Source: Stomoxys calcitrans (lineage: Eukaryota; Arthropoda; Insecta; Diptera; Muscidae). From it: a stretch of DNA of 64,000 nt. The notes beneath the pieces were generated by a model, which saw only the letters and a program-made list of their open reading frames with translations, was not told the DNA's origin and searched no databases. The DNA lies in contig NC_081555.1 of NCBI RefSeq assembly GCF_963082655.1, forward strand, positions 24,913,291 to 24,977,290, given 5' to 3'. Each line of letters begins with the position of its first letter. Position 1 is the stretch's first letter. Below, piece by piece: positions 12,240-24,539 of the stretch. The position numbers and the translations under genes were made by a program.

Positions 12240-12530
12240 TTTAATAGTGGTTCTGTGACACTGCTGCCAGCGGCACAGACTTGGATGGACGGAACCATAG
12301 TATTGCCATCTGGAAAATCATTTTACACCTATGGATCAAAGCAATAGGACAGAGTGGGCGTGTGGGTCTACATTGAGAACCCAGTGACTGAGATCTGTTT
12401 AAGACTGCCAGACCACAACACGGTAGTGTGGACAAAAAGCCGGGCGATCACAGATTGCACCAAGTGGTATGGTCTTGGTTCGAGGACATGGACGGTAAGG
12501 TTATAATCAGTCTTGCAGTGTTAAAAGATT
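12240..12530 (+). pseudogene. RNase H LINE fragment
   Basis: It reads LLPAAQTWMDGTIVLPSGKS, then YTYGSK (YTDGSK in the better copies, so the first catalytic Asp is lost), then stops; EICLRLPDHNTV and RAITDCTKW follow in the same reading. It abuts the left end of the 4.7-kb inverted-end element. Confidence 0.75.
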
Positions 12531-12549
12531 TTGCTTATTGGGATCTTGG

Positions 12550-15500
12550 AAAAAAATAAAGGCGTGCTAAATTCGGCCGCACCAAATCTAGGGAACCCGC
12601 CACCAAAAATTTTTACAAAATAAGTTTATTTGAAGGGCATAATTTTACTCTTCGTACCAAACTTTTGTCAAACCAGCAAAAATTAAAGCTTCTAGGAACC
12701 AAACAAGGATAATCGAAAGACCGTATTACATGGGAGCTATATAAAGTTATAGACTGATTTGAACCGTATTTGGCAGGGCTGTTGGAAGTCGTAACAAAAC
12801 ACTGCAAGCAAAATTTTAGCCAAATTGGACAAAAATTGCGGCTTGTTAGGGCTCAATAAGTCATATCGGAAGATCGGTTGATATGGGAGCTATGACAGCT
12901 TATAGACCGATTCGGATCGTACTTGGCACAGTTGTTGGAAGTCATAACGGAACACTACATGCAAAATTTCAGCCAATTCGGACACAAATTGCAGCTTGTA
13001 GGGCTTCAAGAAGTCAAATCGGTAGATCGGTTTACATGGGAGCTATATCAGGTTATAGACCGATTTGGACTTTACTTAGTGGTTGTTGAAAATCATAACG
13101 GAACACTACATGCAAAATTTCAGCCAAGTCAGACAAAAATTGCGGCTTGTAAGGCATCAAGAAGTCAAATCAGGAGATCGGTTTATATGGGAGCTATACC
13201 CAAATATGAACCGATATAACTAAATTGCAATCCACAATGACCTACATCATTAAAAAGTATCTGTGCAAAATTTCAAGGGGCTTTCTTCAATTTTCATCCG
13301 ATTTGGATGAAAATTGGAGCAAAGACTTGAGTTACGAATCCGAATATCCATGCTACGTATGATCCGAATCGGTTTATAAACAGACATAGCCCCCATATAA
13401 ACCGATCCACAGATTTGACTTCTTTAGCCCCTAGAAGCCTCAATTTTCATACGATTTGGCTGAAATTTGGAACAAAGACTTGAATTATAACTTTCAACAT
13501 CCGTGCCAAGTACGATATGAGGTGGTATATAAACAGATATAGCCCCCATATAAACTGATTCCCCGGATTTGACTTCTTGAGATATTAGAAGCCTCATTTT
13601 TCATACAATTCGGCTGAAGTTGGGAAAAAGGACTTGCGTTACGACTTCTAACATCTACGCCAAGTATGATCTGTATCGGTCGATAAACAGATATAGCCCC
13701 CATAAAAACCGATCCCTGGATTTGACTTCTTGTGGCCTTAGAAGCCTCAATTTTCATGCGATTTAACTGAAATTGGGAACAACGACTTGAGTTATGACCT
13801 GCGACATCAATGCCAAATATGATCCGAATCGGTCGATAAACAGATATAGCCCCCATATAAACCGATCCACGGATTAGACTTCTTGAGCCCTTAGAAGCCT
13901 CAACTGCCATCCGATTTGGCTGTAATTTGGGACAAAGACTTGAGTAACCACTTTCAACATCCATGGCAAGTATGATCAGAAACGGTCGATAAACATATAC
14001 ATCCCCCATATAAACCGATCCCCGGATTCGACTTTTTGAGCCTTCAGAAGCTTAAATTTTCGTACGATTTGGCTGAAAATTGGAACAAAGACTTGAGTTA
14101 TTACTTCCAACAGCCGTGTCAGGTATGACTGAATCAATCTATAAACAGATATAGCCCCCATATAAACCGATCCCAGGATTTAACTTCTTGGGCCCTTAAA
14201 AGACTCAATTTTCATACGATTTGGCTGAAATTTGGAACGTAGACTCGAGTTATGACTTTCAACATCCATGCCAAGAATGATTCGAATCGGTCGATAAACA
14301 GATATAGCCCCCATATGAACCGATCCCCGGATTTGACTTCTTGAGCCCTTAGAAGCTTCAATTGCCATCCGATTTGGCTGTAATTTGGAGCAAAGACTTG
14401 AGTTACCACTTTCAAAATCCATGGGAAGTATGATCTGAATCGGTAGATAAACATATGCAGTCCCCATATAAACCGATCCCCGGATTTGACTTCTTGAGGC
14501 CTTAGAAGCCTCAATTTTCATCCGATTTGGCTGAAATTTGGAACATAGACTCGAGTTATGACTTCCAACATCCGTTTGAAGTATGATCCAAATCGGTCTA
14601 TAAACAGATATAGCCCCCATATCACCCGATCTCTGGATTTGATTTCTTGAGCTTATAGAAGCCTCAATTTTCTTACGAATTGACTAAAATTTGGAACAAA
14701 GACTTGAGTTATGACCTGCGACATCCATGCCAAATATGATCCGAATCGGTCGATAAACAGATATAGCCCCATATAAACCGATTCCCGGAATTGACTTGTT
14801 GAACCTTAAGAAGCCCAAATTTTCATCCGATTTGGCTGAAATTTGAGACAAAGACTTGAGTTATGACATTGAACATCCATGTCAAAAATTAGCCGAATCG
14901 GTCGATAAACAGATATAGCCCCCATATAAACTGATCCCCGGATTTGACTTCTTGAGGCCTTAAAAGCCTCATTTTTCATACAATTCGGCTGAAGTTGGGA
15001 AAAAGGACTTGCGTTACGACTTCCAACACCCACGATGAGAATGATTCGATTCGGTCGATAAAGAGATATAGCTCCCATATAAACCGATTCCCGGATTTGA
15101 CTTCTTGAGGCCTTCGAAGCCTCAATTTTCATCCGATTTGGCTAAAATTTGGAACAATGACTAGTGTTACGACTTCCAATATCCATGCCAAGAATGATCC
15201 GAATCGGTCGATGAACAGATATAGCCCCCATATAAACCGATCCCCGGTTTTGATATCTTGAGCCTTTAGAAGCCTCAATTTTCATCCCATTTGGCTGAAA
15301 TTTGGAACAATGACTTGAGTTATAACCTGCAACATCCAAGCCAAGAATGATTCGAATCGGCCGATAAAAAGATATAGCCCCCTTATAAACCGATCCCCGG
15401 ATTTGACTTCTTGAGCCCTTAGAACCCTTAATTTTCATACGATTTGGCTGAAATTTGGATCGTAGACTCGAGTTATGACTTTCAACATCCATGCCAAGTA

Positions 15501-17208
15501 TGTTCTGAATCGGTCGAAAGACAGATATAGTTCCCATATAAACCGATTAGCGGATTTGACTTCTTGAGCCCTTTGAAGCATCAATTTTCATACAATGCAG
15601 CGGAAATTTGGAAAAAGACTTGCTTTGCGACTAACAACATCCATGTCAAGTATGATCTGAATCGGTCGATAAACATATACAGCCCCCATATAAACCGACC
15701 CCCGGATTTGACTTCTTAAGGCCTTAGAAGCCTCATTTTTCATCCGATTTGGCTGAAATTTGGAACAAAGTCTTAAGTTATGACTTCCAACATCCGTATC
15801 AGCTATGATCCGAATTGATATATAAACAGATATAGCCCCCATATAAACCGATCCCAGGATTTAACTTCTTGAGCCCTTAGAAACCTCAATTTTCATACGA
15901 TTTGGCTGAAATTTGGAACAATGACTGATGTTACGACTTCCAATATCCATGCCAAGAATGACCCGAATCGGTCGATAAACAGATATAGCCCCCATATAAA
16001 CCGATCCACAGATTTGACTTCTTGAGCCCCTAGAAGCCTCAATTTTCATACGATTTGGCTGAAATTTGGAACAATGACTTGAGTTATAACTTTCAATATC
16101 CGTGCCAAGTACGATATGAGGTGGTATATAAACAGATATAGCCCCCATATAAACTGATCCCCGGATTTGACTTCTTGAAATATTAGAAGCCTCATTTTTC
16201 ATACAATTCGGCTGAAGTTTGGAAAAAGAACATGCGCTACGACTTCCAATATCCACGCTAAGTAAGATCTGAATCGGTCGATAAACAGATATAGCCCCCA
16301 TATAAACCGATCCCCGGATTTGACTTCTTGATCCCTTAGAAGCCTCAATTTTCATCCGATTTGGCTATTCTTTGGAACATAGACTTAAGTTACGACTTCC
16401 AACATCCGTGGCAAGTATGATCTGAATCGGTCGATAAACATATACAGCCCCCATATAAACCGATCCCCGGATTTGTCTTGTTGAGGCCTTAGAAGCCTCA
16501 ATTTTCGTATGATTTGGCTGAAATTTGGAAAACAGACTTATGTTGTCATTTCCAACATCCGTGGCAAGTATGATCTGAATCGGTCGATAAACATATGCAG
16601 CCCCCATATTAACCGATCCCCGTATTTGACTTCTTGAGGCTTTAGAAGCCTCAATTTTCATCCGATTTGGCTGAAATTTGGAAAGTAGACTTACGTTATG
16701 ACTTTCAACATCCATGCCAAGAATGATCCAAATCGGTCGATAAACAGATATAGCCCCCATATAAATCGATCCCCGGATTTGACTTCTTGAGCCCTTAGAA
16801 GCCTCAATTTTCCTCCGATTTGGCTGAAATTTGGAACAATGACTTGAGTTATAACCTGCAACATTCAAGCCAAGAATTATCCAAATCGGCCGATAAACAG
16901 ATATAGCCCCCATATAAATCGATTCCCGGATTTCACTTCTTGAGCCCATGAAATCCAAAATTTTCACCAGATTTGGCTGAAATTCGGCCCAAAAACCGTT
17001 CTTATGTCTTACTACATCAGTGCCAAGTTTTATCTGAATCGGTCAGTGGTGATATGTGCCCCCTATGTACCCATATTCTGATGTGACTTCTTGAGACCAA
17101 AATAATTCAATTACAAACTCAGTTTGTGAGTGTACATTTCGAGCGGAATCTATGGTGGTGGGTACCCAAGATTCGGCCCGGCCGAACTTAGCGCGCTTTT
17201 ACTTGTTT
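12550..17208. mobile_element. 4.7-kb element with inverted ends carrying a 153-bp minisatellite
   Basis: The left end (GGCGTGCTAAATTCGGCC) and right end (GGCCGAACTTAGCGCGC) are inverse copies over about 50 bp, including a GGGAACCCGCCACC / GGTGGTGGGTACCC pair. The last bases read ACTTGTTT. Inside, repeat units run forward at 12.72-13.2 kb (ATCGGTTTATATGGGAGC) and reverse from 13.38 to 17.0 kb (CCCCATATAAACCGATCC). No transposase is seen. The same end sequence recurs at 55402 and 62650, so this is one family. Confidence 0.75.
13380..17000. repeat. 153-bp tandem repeat, about 24 copies
   Basis: CCCCATATAA recurs at 13391, 13544, 13697, about 13851 and 14004, a period of about 153 bp, with moderate divergence between copies. 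A unit contains GATTTGACTTCTTGAG, TTTGGCTGAAATTTGGAACA and GAATCGGTCGATAAACAGAT. Because 153 is 51 codons, minus-strand frames stay open over many units and give ORFs of up to 200 residues with repeated MGAISVYRPI; these are not genes. Confidence 0.92.
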
Positions 17209-18399
17209 CTTTTTCAAAGTAAAAGCTGAGTTGCTGGTCTTACACCGCAACCATGTTTCTGTAGACTAAGAAATACATAAACATGGGGATTCAGCAGCAT
17301 TAAACAAAAACTCCTCAGGGGACAATATCCATAAAAGTTTTGCAGAAAAAAAATTTTAAGCCAGGTGATTAAAAAATCACTTACATTTAATGTTGTTGAA
17401 TTAAGTCCTATGACACGATTATCTACCAATTAAAATTTTTCAATATTTCCACTAACAAATGATTTGGCGTATTTTTCATACAAAAAAAAAAGCAAAACAT
17501 ATTGAGTTAAAAAATAGGTTATCATAGTTTAAAGACATTGTTTCAGCAGCAGCTACAATAGCAACAGGTTGGTACTTCAGCTCCACAAAATTTGCTTCTG
17601 GGGTAGTTCAATATGCTAAGCAAGAAAAACAAGTCAGCCATTAATTTTTGCTGAAACTCAAAGCTCTTGAGATTTCGTATTGACTTGCTTGCTTGTTTTG
17701 CCATTCGAATATTTTTGTGTAAATATCATGTACTTGTAGTTGTTGTTGTTGTCGTGTTTTTTGTCTATGGGGTTTATTAAACCATTTGTCAAAATGTAAC
17801 AATTTTAACAAAAGAAATCATCAACAAATTAAACACTCAATTCAATTGAGTTGACATATGTACAACTCACACAGATATGTGGCACGTTAATATAAGAAAA
17901 AATTCTCTTTTTTTCTAAAACAATTTTTTTTTTCAAAAATCTATTTAAATAGTTGCACATGTCTATAGGCTATAGGAGTACGAGTATGTATGACCATGCA
18001 CACTTGTTTGTATATCTATCTGTCCATTTCTGAAAAACGGCCCTCTTGAAAACAATAATCACATCAAATCACATCACATCTACAACATATCGGAGAGTTT
18101 TAATTATACTGTCAACATTTATAATGGGCACAATCAAACAAAAGGAGCTACAAAACTAGTTGTGTTTTCAATCACTTGTAAATCCATTCACGACAAAAAA
18201 CACACACACAAATTATCCAAAATGATATGAAATCGACTTTTAATACGAGGGCAATATGAAAGGGGCTATGTAAAAGAGTGATGTAATTATAGAAAACAAA
18301 TATTAAAAATATTCCATAGTGTGGGACATCTGGAAGATACGGCAGTATCTCGAAGGTTTCCTAAATCAGGTGATAACCGATCATTTGGCCTTTGCATAT
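17209..18399. other. Gene-free AT-rich stretch
   Basis: Unique sequence with T and A runs and a few CAACAA phrases. Conserved-looking blocks cannot be judged from one sequence. No repeats or convincing ORFs. Confidence 0.5.
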
Positions 18400-18674
18400 G
18401 CAAATTTGACCTTGAACATTCCACTAAGGAACATGGACATACTTCTCACATTGCAATGAGTGCAGTCCGATTCAAGTTTTAAGCTCAATGATAAGGGACT
18501 TCCTTTTTATAGCCGAGTCCGAACGGCGTGTCGCAGTGCGACACCTCTTTTGAGGAGAAGCATCTCACAAATATCGCCAGCATTAGGAGAGGATAACCAC
18601 CGCTGAAAATTTTAATGATGGTCTCGCCAGGATTTGAACCCAGGCGTTCCAGGCATCATAGGCGGACATGCTAT
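18400..18674 (-). mobile_element. tRNA-headed SINE copy
   Basis: Tail (ACATTCCACTAAGGAACATG in reverse sense), body (AGCATTAGGAGAGGATAACC) and head with B box (GGTTCAAATCC on minus) are all present. The head has small insertions in the anticodon-like region, and the A box end is lost at 18674. Confidence 0.85.
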
Positions 18675-18868
18675 TAAGTGACTGAATTCCATCAAAAACC
18701 TCTTAGATCACATCGGCAAGTCCTAATGGTATTCTCTGCAGGCACCTGCCATGTTGACCTAATCCTGCACTGTTTTTGGCCCCGGCTAAATAAAATGCGT
18801 CTACCAACGCCTCCATCCACAACCCAAGCTAGTATGAGTACCAATGCGATCCCTCGTTGTTTGGAAGT

Positions 18869-19690
18869 AATCTCCCCCTTGGTTGAGAGCGGAGCACCAT
18901 CTGAAACTCTTTTCGATATCTGGGTCACGGCATCCAATTGATTACATCCAATATCACACCAAGCAAAAACTGCCCTTTCTGCGATTTAAGGTCTAAATCA
19001 CAGCCACCACGTTGATCTCAACTGAGGCCTCGCCATAGCCAGGCTGGAACCGAAAATCCAGGGGCTTCTGACTGCCGTGGTATCAGATTAAAGACTCTGG
19101 TCCAACCACCTAGTCTAACTACTTCCAGTTGAACTCTAAACAGTTGCGGACTGGTCACCTTTAAGGAATCTCCCCCTTGGTTAGGAGCGGAGCACCATCT
19201 AAAACTTTTTCCGATCTCTGGGCCTCGGCATTCGGTTGATTACATGTAAAACCAAACCGAACAAAAACTGCCCTTCATGTGATTTTATGTCTACACCTTA
19301 GCCACCTCATTGCTCCTAACTGGGGCCTCACCGTAGCCAGGCTGGAACCGAAAATCCAGGGGCTTCTGACTCCCGTGGTATCAGATTAAGGACTCTGTTC
19401 CAACCACGCAGCCTAATTACTTCCAGTTTAACTCCAAACAGTTCCGGACTGGTAACCTTCAAGTAATCTCCCCCTTGATTAGGAGGGGATCACCATCTGA
19501 AACCCTCTCCTATCTATGGGTTACGGCATTCGGTTGATTACATGTAAAACTACACTGAACAAAAACTACCCTTCATGCGATTTTAAGTCTACACCTTAGC
19601 CACCTCATTGCTCCCAACTAGAGCCTCACCGTAATCAGGCTGGAACCCAAGTTACAGGTGCTCCTGAGTTCCGCACTGGTAACTTTGAGA
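18869..19690. repeat. 298-bp tandem repeat, about 2.75 copies, unidentified
   Basis: AATCTCCCCCTTGGTT starts at 18869, 19167 and 19465, an exact 298-bp spacing. Units contain CCAGGCTGGAACCGAAAATC, GGGGCTTCTGACTCCCGTGG and TTCGGTTGATTACATGTAAA. The GC content is well above its surroundings. No long ORF, pol III box or known element end was recognised. The sequence after it (19.7-20.1 kb) is C-rich and could belong to the same element. Confidence 0.85.
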
Positions 19691-20306
19691 GATGATGCAA
19701 GCACCAACCCGTAGCAACACCACAAACAGAAAAACAACAGAAAACAGTTGGCATAACTCAAAATGACTCAACACAAGACTGAGCCAAGACAGGAATGCCA
19801 CCAAAACTTTTACACAACTCTGTATATATTCCGCTATTCACAAGGAATATCAGCGAAACCGTGTGAAAAAATCAGCAAAACCCACAGGAATACACGCCTA
19901 CATATACACCCCACTCCATACGACCTGCTCCGAAAACAAGGTAGAGTGGCCTTCAACTCGTCGAACATTTCAGTGCAGTCTACTTACTCCTCATCCATAC
20001 TCCACCACATCGCTTCACCTTTCCAACCTTCAACTCCTTACCGTTCTTCACCTCATTACCAACCTTCTCTTCATAACCAACGTCCTTCATTTCGAACAAT
20101 TCTTCAATAAAACAGAACTAACCTTCATATATGTTCAAAACTATCAGTTTTAACAGCAAATGTCGTACCCATGTGGAACAACCCAACAAGATACCTGGAT
20201 AGCAGTTATCTGGATCGCCCTGGTGTTGCCATATGGCAACCCAAAAATTATGATGGGTTTGTTCAGTTTTTTAACTATAAAATTGTAACAGTTTTACATT
20301 AAAAAG
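19690..20306. other. Unidentified C-rich sequence after the 298-bp repeat
   Basis: From 19.7 to 20.1 kb it is unusually rich in CAACAC, CCTTC and TCACC phrases. ATG-less or short frames only. A perfect 16-bp palindrome, GTTGCCATATGGCAAC, is at about 20224-20239. AATAAA occurs near 20107. It may be the end of a retroelement or a decayed transcript. Confidence 0.35.
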
Positions 20307-20431
20307 TTAAACCCCGTTTACACTGCTAATTTAATCCGGATTTAAGGGTCTCGTCAGCTGATTTTATAAAGGGAAAACAGCTGATCGAGCCATCAAATCC
20401 GGATTTAAAGAGCAGTGTAAACGGGGTTTAA
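20307..20431. mobile_element. 125-bp MITE-like inverted repeat
   Basis: TTAAACCCCGTTTACACTGC at the left is exactly mirrored by GCAGTGTAAACGGGGTTTAA at the right. Inside, AATCCGGATTTA and CAGCTGATTTT / AAACAGCTGAT pairs extend the fold, so almost the whole sequence can form one hairpin. It has no coding capacity, and the superfamily was not recognised. Confidence 0.8.
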
Positions 20432-20914
20432 GTCTGCATGATTCTGACAGGCGAAGAGTGTGTCTTTCAAATGAGTGGTCATTTGTCATGTTTGAATCAA
20501 AGCATTCAGAGAGACCTCAATGGCAAAGGCCGTACACTAACCCCCTCTGAATAAAAATGGGGGAGACGCCCCGTTCGTAAGGGGCCGCTCTAATAAGATA
20601 ATAGTATGTGGATGGTTTGGAAGTTAACCAAGTGCCCATCAACTGGTTATGGACTTGTGGGATCACAGATTTACAGTTCTCACCAAGGTGAAGGTGAAAG
20701 AGGTTACCCGTTGAATGGTATAACAAAGGGGAAAGTAAAACAAATGGGCTATTGTTATCAAATTTATTTAAGCCCGCCAAGAAGCTTTCGAGTATCGGCA
20801 TTTGTATCTCTTTTAGTACATTTTTATGACATTTACAATTCGTCTGTCGAAAGCACGCTAACTTTCGAAAAAGTAAAGCTAGCTCCTCGAAATTTAGTGT
20901 AGGTCAGTTGGGAT
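20432..20914. other. Unidentified sequence between MITE and minisatellite
   Basis: It has frames of about 95 residues on both strands, but neither resembles a known protein or has codon-like structure. GGGGGAGACGCCCCGTTCGT is locally GC-rich. The end (TCGAAAGCACGCTAACTTTC) matches the phrase before the GACG tract at 56120-56140, so the final part belongs to the minisatellite-bearing family. Confidence 0.4.
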
Positions 20915-21630
20915 TGTAAATGGGCCAAATCGGTCCATGTTTTGATATAGCTGCCATATAAACTGGTCTTGGGTCTTAAGCATCTAGAGGGCCCAATTCC
21001 TATCAGATATGGCTGAGATTTAGCACATTGCGTTTTGGTATCACTTCCAATAACTGTATTAAGTCTGGTTTAAATCGGTTCGTAACCTGATATAGCTGCC
21101 ATATATACACTGATCTTGGGTCTTGACTTCTTGAGCCACTAGAGGGCGCAATTCTTATCCGATTTGGCTGAAATTTTGCATCAAGTGTTTTGTTATGGCT
21201 TACAGCAACTGTGCTACATATGGTTGAAATCGGTCTATAGCCTGATATAGCTGCCATATAAACCGATCTTTCATTTCGATTTCATGAACCTCCAGAGGGC
21301 GCAATTCTCACCCGATTTGGCTGGAATTTTGCATGAATTTGTTTGTTATGACTTCCAAAAAATGTGCCAAATATGGTTTAAATCGGTCTATAGCCTGATA
21401 TAGCTGCCATATAAAGCGACCTTTCATGTTGACTTCATGAACCACTAGAGGGCGCAATTCTCATCCGATATGGCTGAAATTTAGCTTGAAGTATTTTGTT
21501 ATGACTTTCAACAATTGCGATAAATATGGTTCAAATTGATACATAACCTGATATAGCTGCCATATAAAACGATCTGGGATCATGACTTCTAAAGCCTCTA
21601 GATGGCGCAATTCTTATTTTTATTTCAAAA
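20915..21630. repeat. Minisatellite family block, about 154-bp units, 4-5 copies
   Basis: TGATATAGCTGCCATATA recurs near 20942, 21092, 21245, 21399 and 21550. Units also carry CTAGAGGGCGCAATTCTTAT. No family end is visible on either side. The right side runs straight into LINE reverse-transcriptase sequence at about 21640. Confidence 0.85.
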
Positions 21631-21639
21631 TCAGGAAAA

Positions 21640-22740
21640 CCCTACCACACGAAGGCGAACGATTTTCGTCCCACTGGCCTGTCATCCTTTATGCTGAAAA
21701 CTCTTGAGAGGTTGATAGAGACATATCTTAGGGTAAAGATCCCGGAAGATCGCCTGTCGTGGCAGCAGCATGCTATAGTAAAGGCAAATCCACTGAAACA
21801 GCCCTTCACGATCCAGTCGGCTACAAAGAGGGTTCCCTCGCTCTCAAGGAATATACAATGGTAGCATTTCTTGACATTGAAGGTGCTTTCAGTAATGTAA
21901 AACCGACATCAATCATGAAGGAGTTGGAGTTTCTAGGCATCAACTGTACCCTAAGAAAGTTTATTAATAACTTACTTACTAAAAGATGCATTACGGCAGG
22001 CTTGGGATCTGAGGATCAAAAAAGATGGGTCAGCAGAGGAACACCTCAAGGTACAGTCTCCTCTACTTTGGAATATAGCCATTAGCAATATATTATTGTC
22101 TTTGAAAGAAAAAGGCGTAAAAGTGGTCGCGTATGCTGATGATGTGGCAATTGCGGTTAGGGGAAAGTTTCCCAGCACTCTAAGAGATATACTTCAGGAA
22201 CCTCTACATGCAACACAGATGTGGGCTCTCGAAAGTGGTCTAGATATAAATCTGTGCAAGACAAAAGTAGTTCTTGTCAGCAGGTGATACAAGTTGCCTA
22301 CAGTGGAACCTGTCTCCTTGGGTGGAGCGAATGTTACATTTACAGAAAGCGCAAAATATTTGGGTGTTTTGCTGGACAGGAAATTGAACTTCAAATCCAA
22401 ATTTTTGGAAAGGGCAAGAAAGGATCTCTTGCTCTATATACCTGCAAGAGAGTCATTGGCAAAAGTTGGGGGTTGAGACCGGGTGTCATGCATTGGATAT
22501 ATACCGCTGTTGTCAGACCTATAATGCTATATGGTGTTGTGGTCTGGTGGACTGCGCCTCAAAAGTCCACCTACCGCCTAAACTCAATACCTAATCTAAA
22601 GTATGGCTTGTTTGTGCATCAAAGCCGCACTGAGGGCGACACCAACTAATGCACTGAATTTAATGCAACATCTAATGCCTCTGGATATTGTGGATAGACA
22701 AATTGCAGCGACCACTGCCGTAAGGTTAAAGGAGTGATAT
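21640..22740 (+). pseudogene. RNase H-type LINE, reverse transcriptase fragment
   Basis: Frame-broken RT: KSTETALHD, VAFLDIEGAFSNVKPTSIMK, SRGTPQGTVSS (21.76-22.08 kb), VVAYADDVAIAVRG (22.13 kb, catalytic YADD intact), KYLGVLLDRKLNFKSKFLER (22.35 kb) and IYTAVVRPIMLYGVVVWWTA (22.5 kb). It is distinct in sequence from the copy at 36-39 kb, so it is a second subfamily. At least three frame changes are needed to read it. No RNase H part is present. Confidence 0.8.
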
Positions 22741-23319
22741 GTGGCCCATGTTCAGTCAACTCAACCAGCTCTTCATAGATATAAAACAAAGATCATATGC
22801 AATTTGTTGAATTTAAATTTTCTGCGAATTTCCCAGATTAAAAAAAAAACAACACGAAGAACTAGAAGACACTGCAATAAGATAGAGAAGGTAGAGATAT
22901 TATTTAAAAGAACTATCTTAAAGATACCCAAAAATGTATCCAGGAAATATTGGTGCCCTATTTCGTTAAAGGTGCTCCTTTATTTGTTTTTTTTTTTATA
23001 TTTGCGGGTAGTTAAAGTTATTTAACAACTTACAAAGAATGTTAGGATATCAAATTTCCCAGCCTCCAAATCATTCAAAGTGTAAGGCTCCAATACAAAA
23101 ATCCACATTTCCTTGGAATTGGAGTGAGTGTGCAAGTAATTTAATATTTATTTTGACAGCTTGAAAATTTAATAATTGCAGACAGTTTGCCCCACTTTAG
23201 CAGAAAAGGACACTCACTCACTTACAATTAAGAGCAAATTTAAAGGTTAATTAACAATGAAAACATAATTCAAAGGAATTTTTGCAAACAAAACCCCCAG
23301 GAATTTCTCGAAACATACA

Positions 23320-23352
<33 letters not shown>

Positions 23353-23837
23353 GAGACAAACAAAATCATAGAGTGAAAACTAAAAATCGGGCAGGATGAT
23401 GATTCATAACTATAAAATTTCAGAGCAAAACAAATTCCTATAGTTTAGTAGTTTTAGGAATTTTGTTGATTTTGGTTTTTTTTTATGTTGTTGTTAAATA
23501 TTTGCTGTCCAAAGGATTTCTTTCATTACGGTGTCAGTATTGATTTGTGTGTTTGCCTGCCTGTAGTCCTTTTCATTGTTTTTGTGCCAACTACTATGTA
23601 CTGCAGAAGGATTTTTTATTTTTGGTTGAGAGTGCCCTAAAAATGTACTAAAATATCAAATTACCTCATGATTTGTGTTGTTTTCTTGACATTTCTGTGT
23701 TTTATTGTTTTATTTGCTGTTTTTTTTCCAAAGTGATTATTTTACTCGAATTTGTGTCATGGAGAAATGTTGAACTAGTTTTAGTTTGTTTAACACTAGG
23801 CTTTTGGGCTTAAGAGGAATGTTGAAACTTAGATTAT
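22741..23837. other. Gene-free AT-rich stretch
   Basis: Mostly unique sequence with an AC microsatellite and runs of T. The 94-residue frame at 22741 is Lys- and Thr-rich tail sequence after the LINE fragment, without recognisable domains. Confidence 0.5.
23322..23350. repeat. AC microsatellite
   Basis: About fourteen CA dinucleotides, in a gene-free AT-rich stretch. Confidence 0.95.
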
Positions 23838-24292
23838 GTTGAAAAGGTGTGCGGATTTTAAACCGCCCCATGCCACTATGAGCATACAAACAAGCCAATA
23901 ATCGGCTTGTTGTGCGCTCTAAATACTAAAAAAGTAACCTCGAAAAGAAAATCTAAGTTAGGAATTCCGAGATACTTAATTGTTTTCCATGCCACCCCGC
24001 TAAGCTGGTTCATGTTTGATATTGTGTTCCCACCTAAGTGCCGTTATCTGTTAGGACGCGAAAGCAGGGAAATGACATGGGAAAGGCTCTAATGTCTTAT
24101 CATCTTCCCTGCATGCCCTACACATCCCGTCATTTTCCGCACCAATTTTGCGTAAATGAGCTCGTAGTCCCATGTGTCCCGTTATGATATCAAAAGCTAT
24201 ACTGACCTCCTTCTTACTTCCTTTCAGTAATAGCCCCGTCTTCTCACGATCTGAATCCCCCATAAGATTTTCGTCGTCCTAATGACATCGTA
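23838..24292 (-). mobile_element. RNase H LINE, 3'-end fragment
   Basis: Minus-strand reading gives GDSDREKTGLLLKGSKKEVS then GHMGLRAHLRKIGAENDGMC, the tail seen in the 36-kb copy, with Cys residues spaced like a zinc knuckle. The 3' UTR (CAAGCCAATAATCGGCTTGT, TTAAACCGCCCCATGCCACT) matches 36440-36540. A SINE follows directly at its 5' side. Confidence 0.8.
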
Positions 24293-24535
24293 GCCGCCGT
24301 AGCGCAGAGGTTAACATGTCCGCCTATGACGCTGAACGCCTAGGTTCGAATCCTGGCGAGACCATCAGAAAAAATTTTCAGCGGTGGTTTTCCCCTCCTA
24401 ATGCTGGCAACATTTGTGAGGTACTTTGCCATGTAAAACTTCTCTCCAAAGAGGTGTCGCACTGCGCCACGCCTTTCGGATTCGGCTATAAGTTCCTTAG
24501 TGGAATGTTCAAGGACAAAATTGGCAATAATACAC
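24293..24535 (+). mobile_element. tRNA-headed SINE copy
   Basis: GCCGCCGTAGCGCAGAGGTT holds a perfect A box (TAGCGCAGAGG), and GGTTCGAATCC is a perfect B box 30-odd bases on. The body and the TTCCTTAGTGGAATGTTCA tail follow. The middle part (ATGATAAGGGGCC region) is missing, so this is an internally deleted form. Confidence 0.9.
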
Positions 24536-24539
24536 ATCC

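Noticed and set aside
13494..16967. Long minus-strand ORFs (up to 200 residues) with repeated MGAISVYRPI, looking like a repetitive protein
   Set aside because: They follow from a 153-bp period, which is 51 codons, so frames stay open by arithmetic. Stops and shifts break them irregularly and no start or splice context fits.
24293..24370. tRNA gene (A and B boxes present)
   Set aside because: The cloverleaf pairs poorly and the same head occurs in several copies joined to a fixed body, so it is a SINE head.
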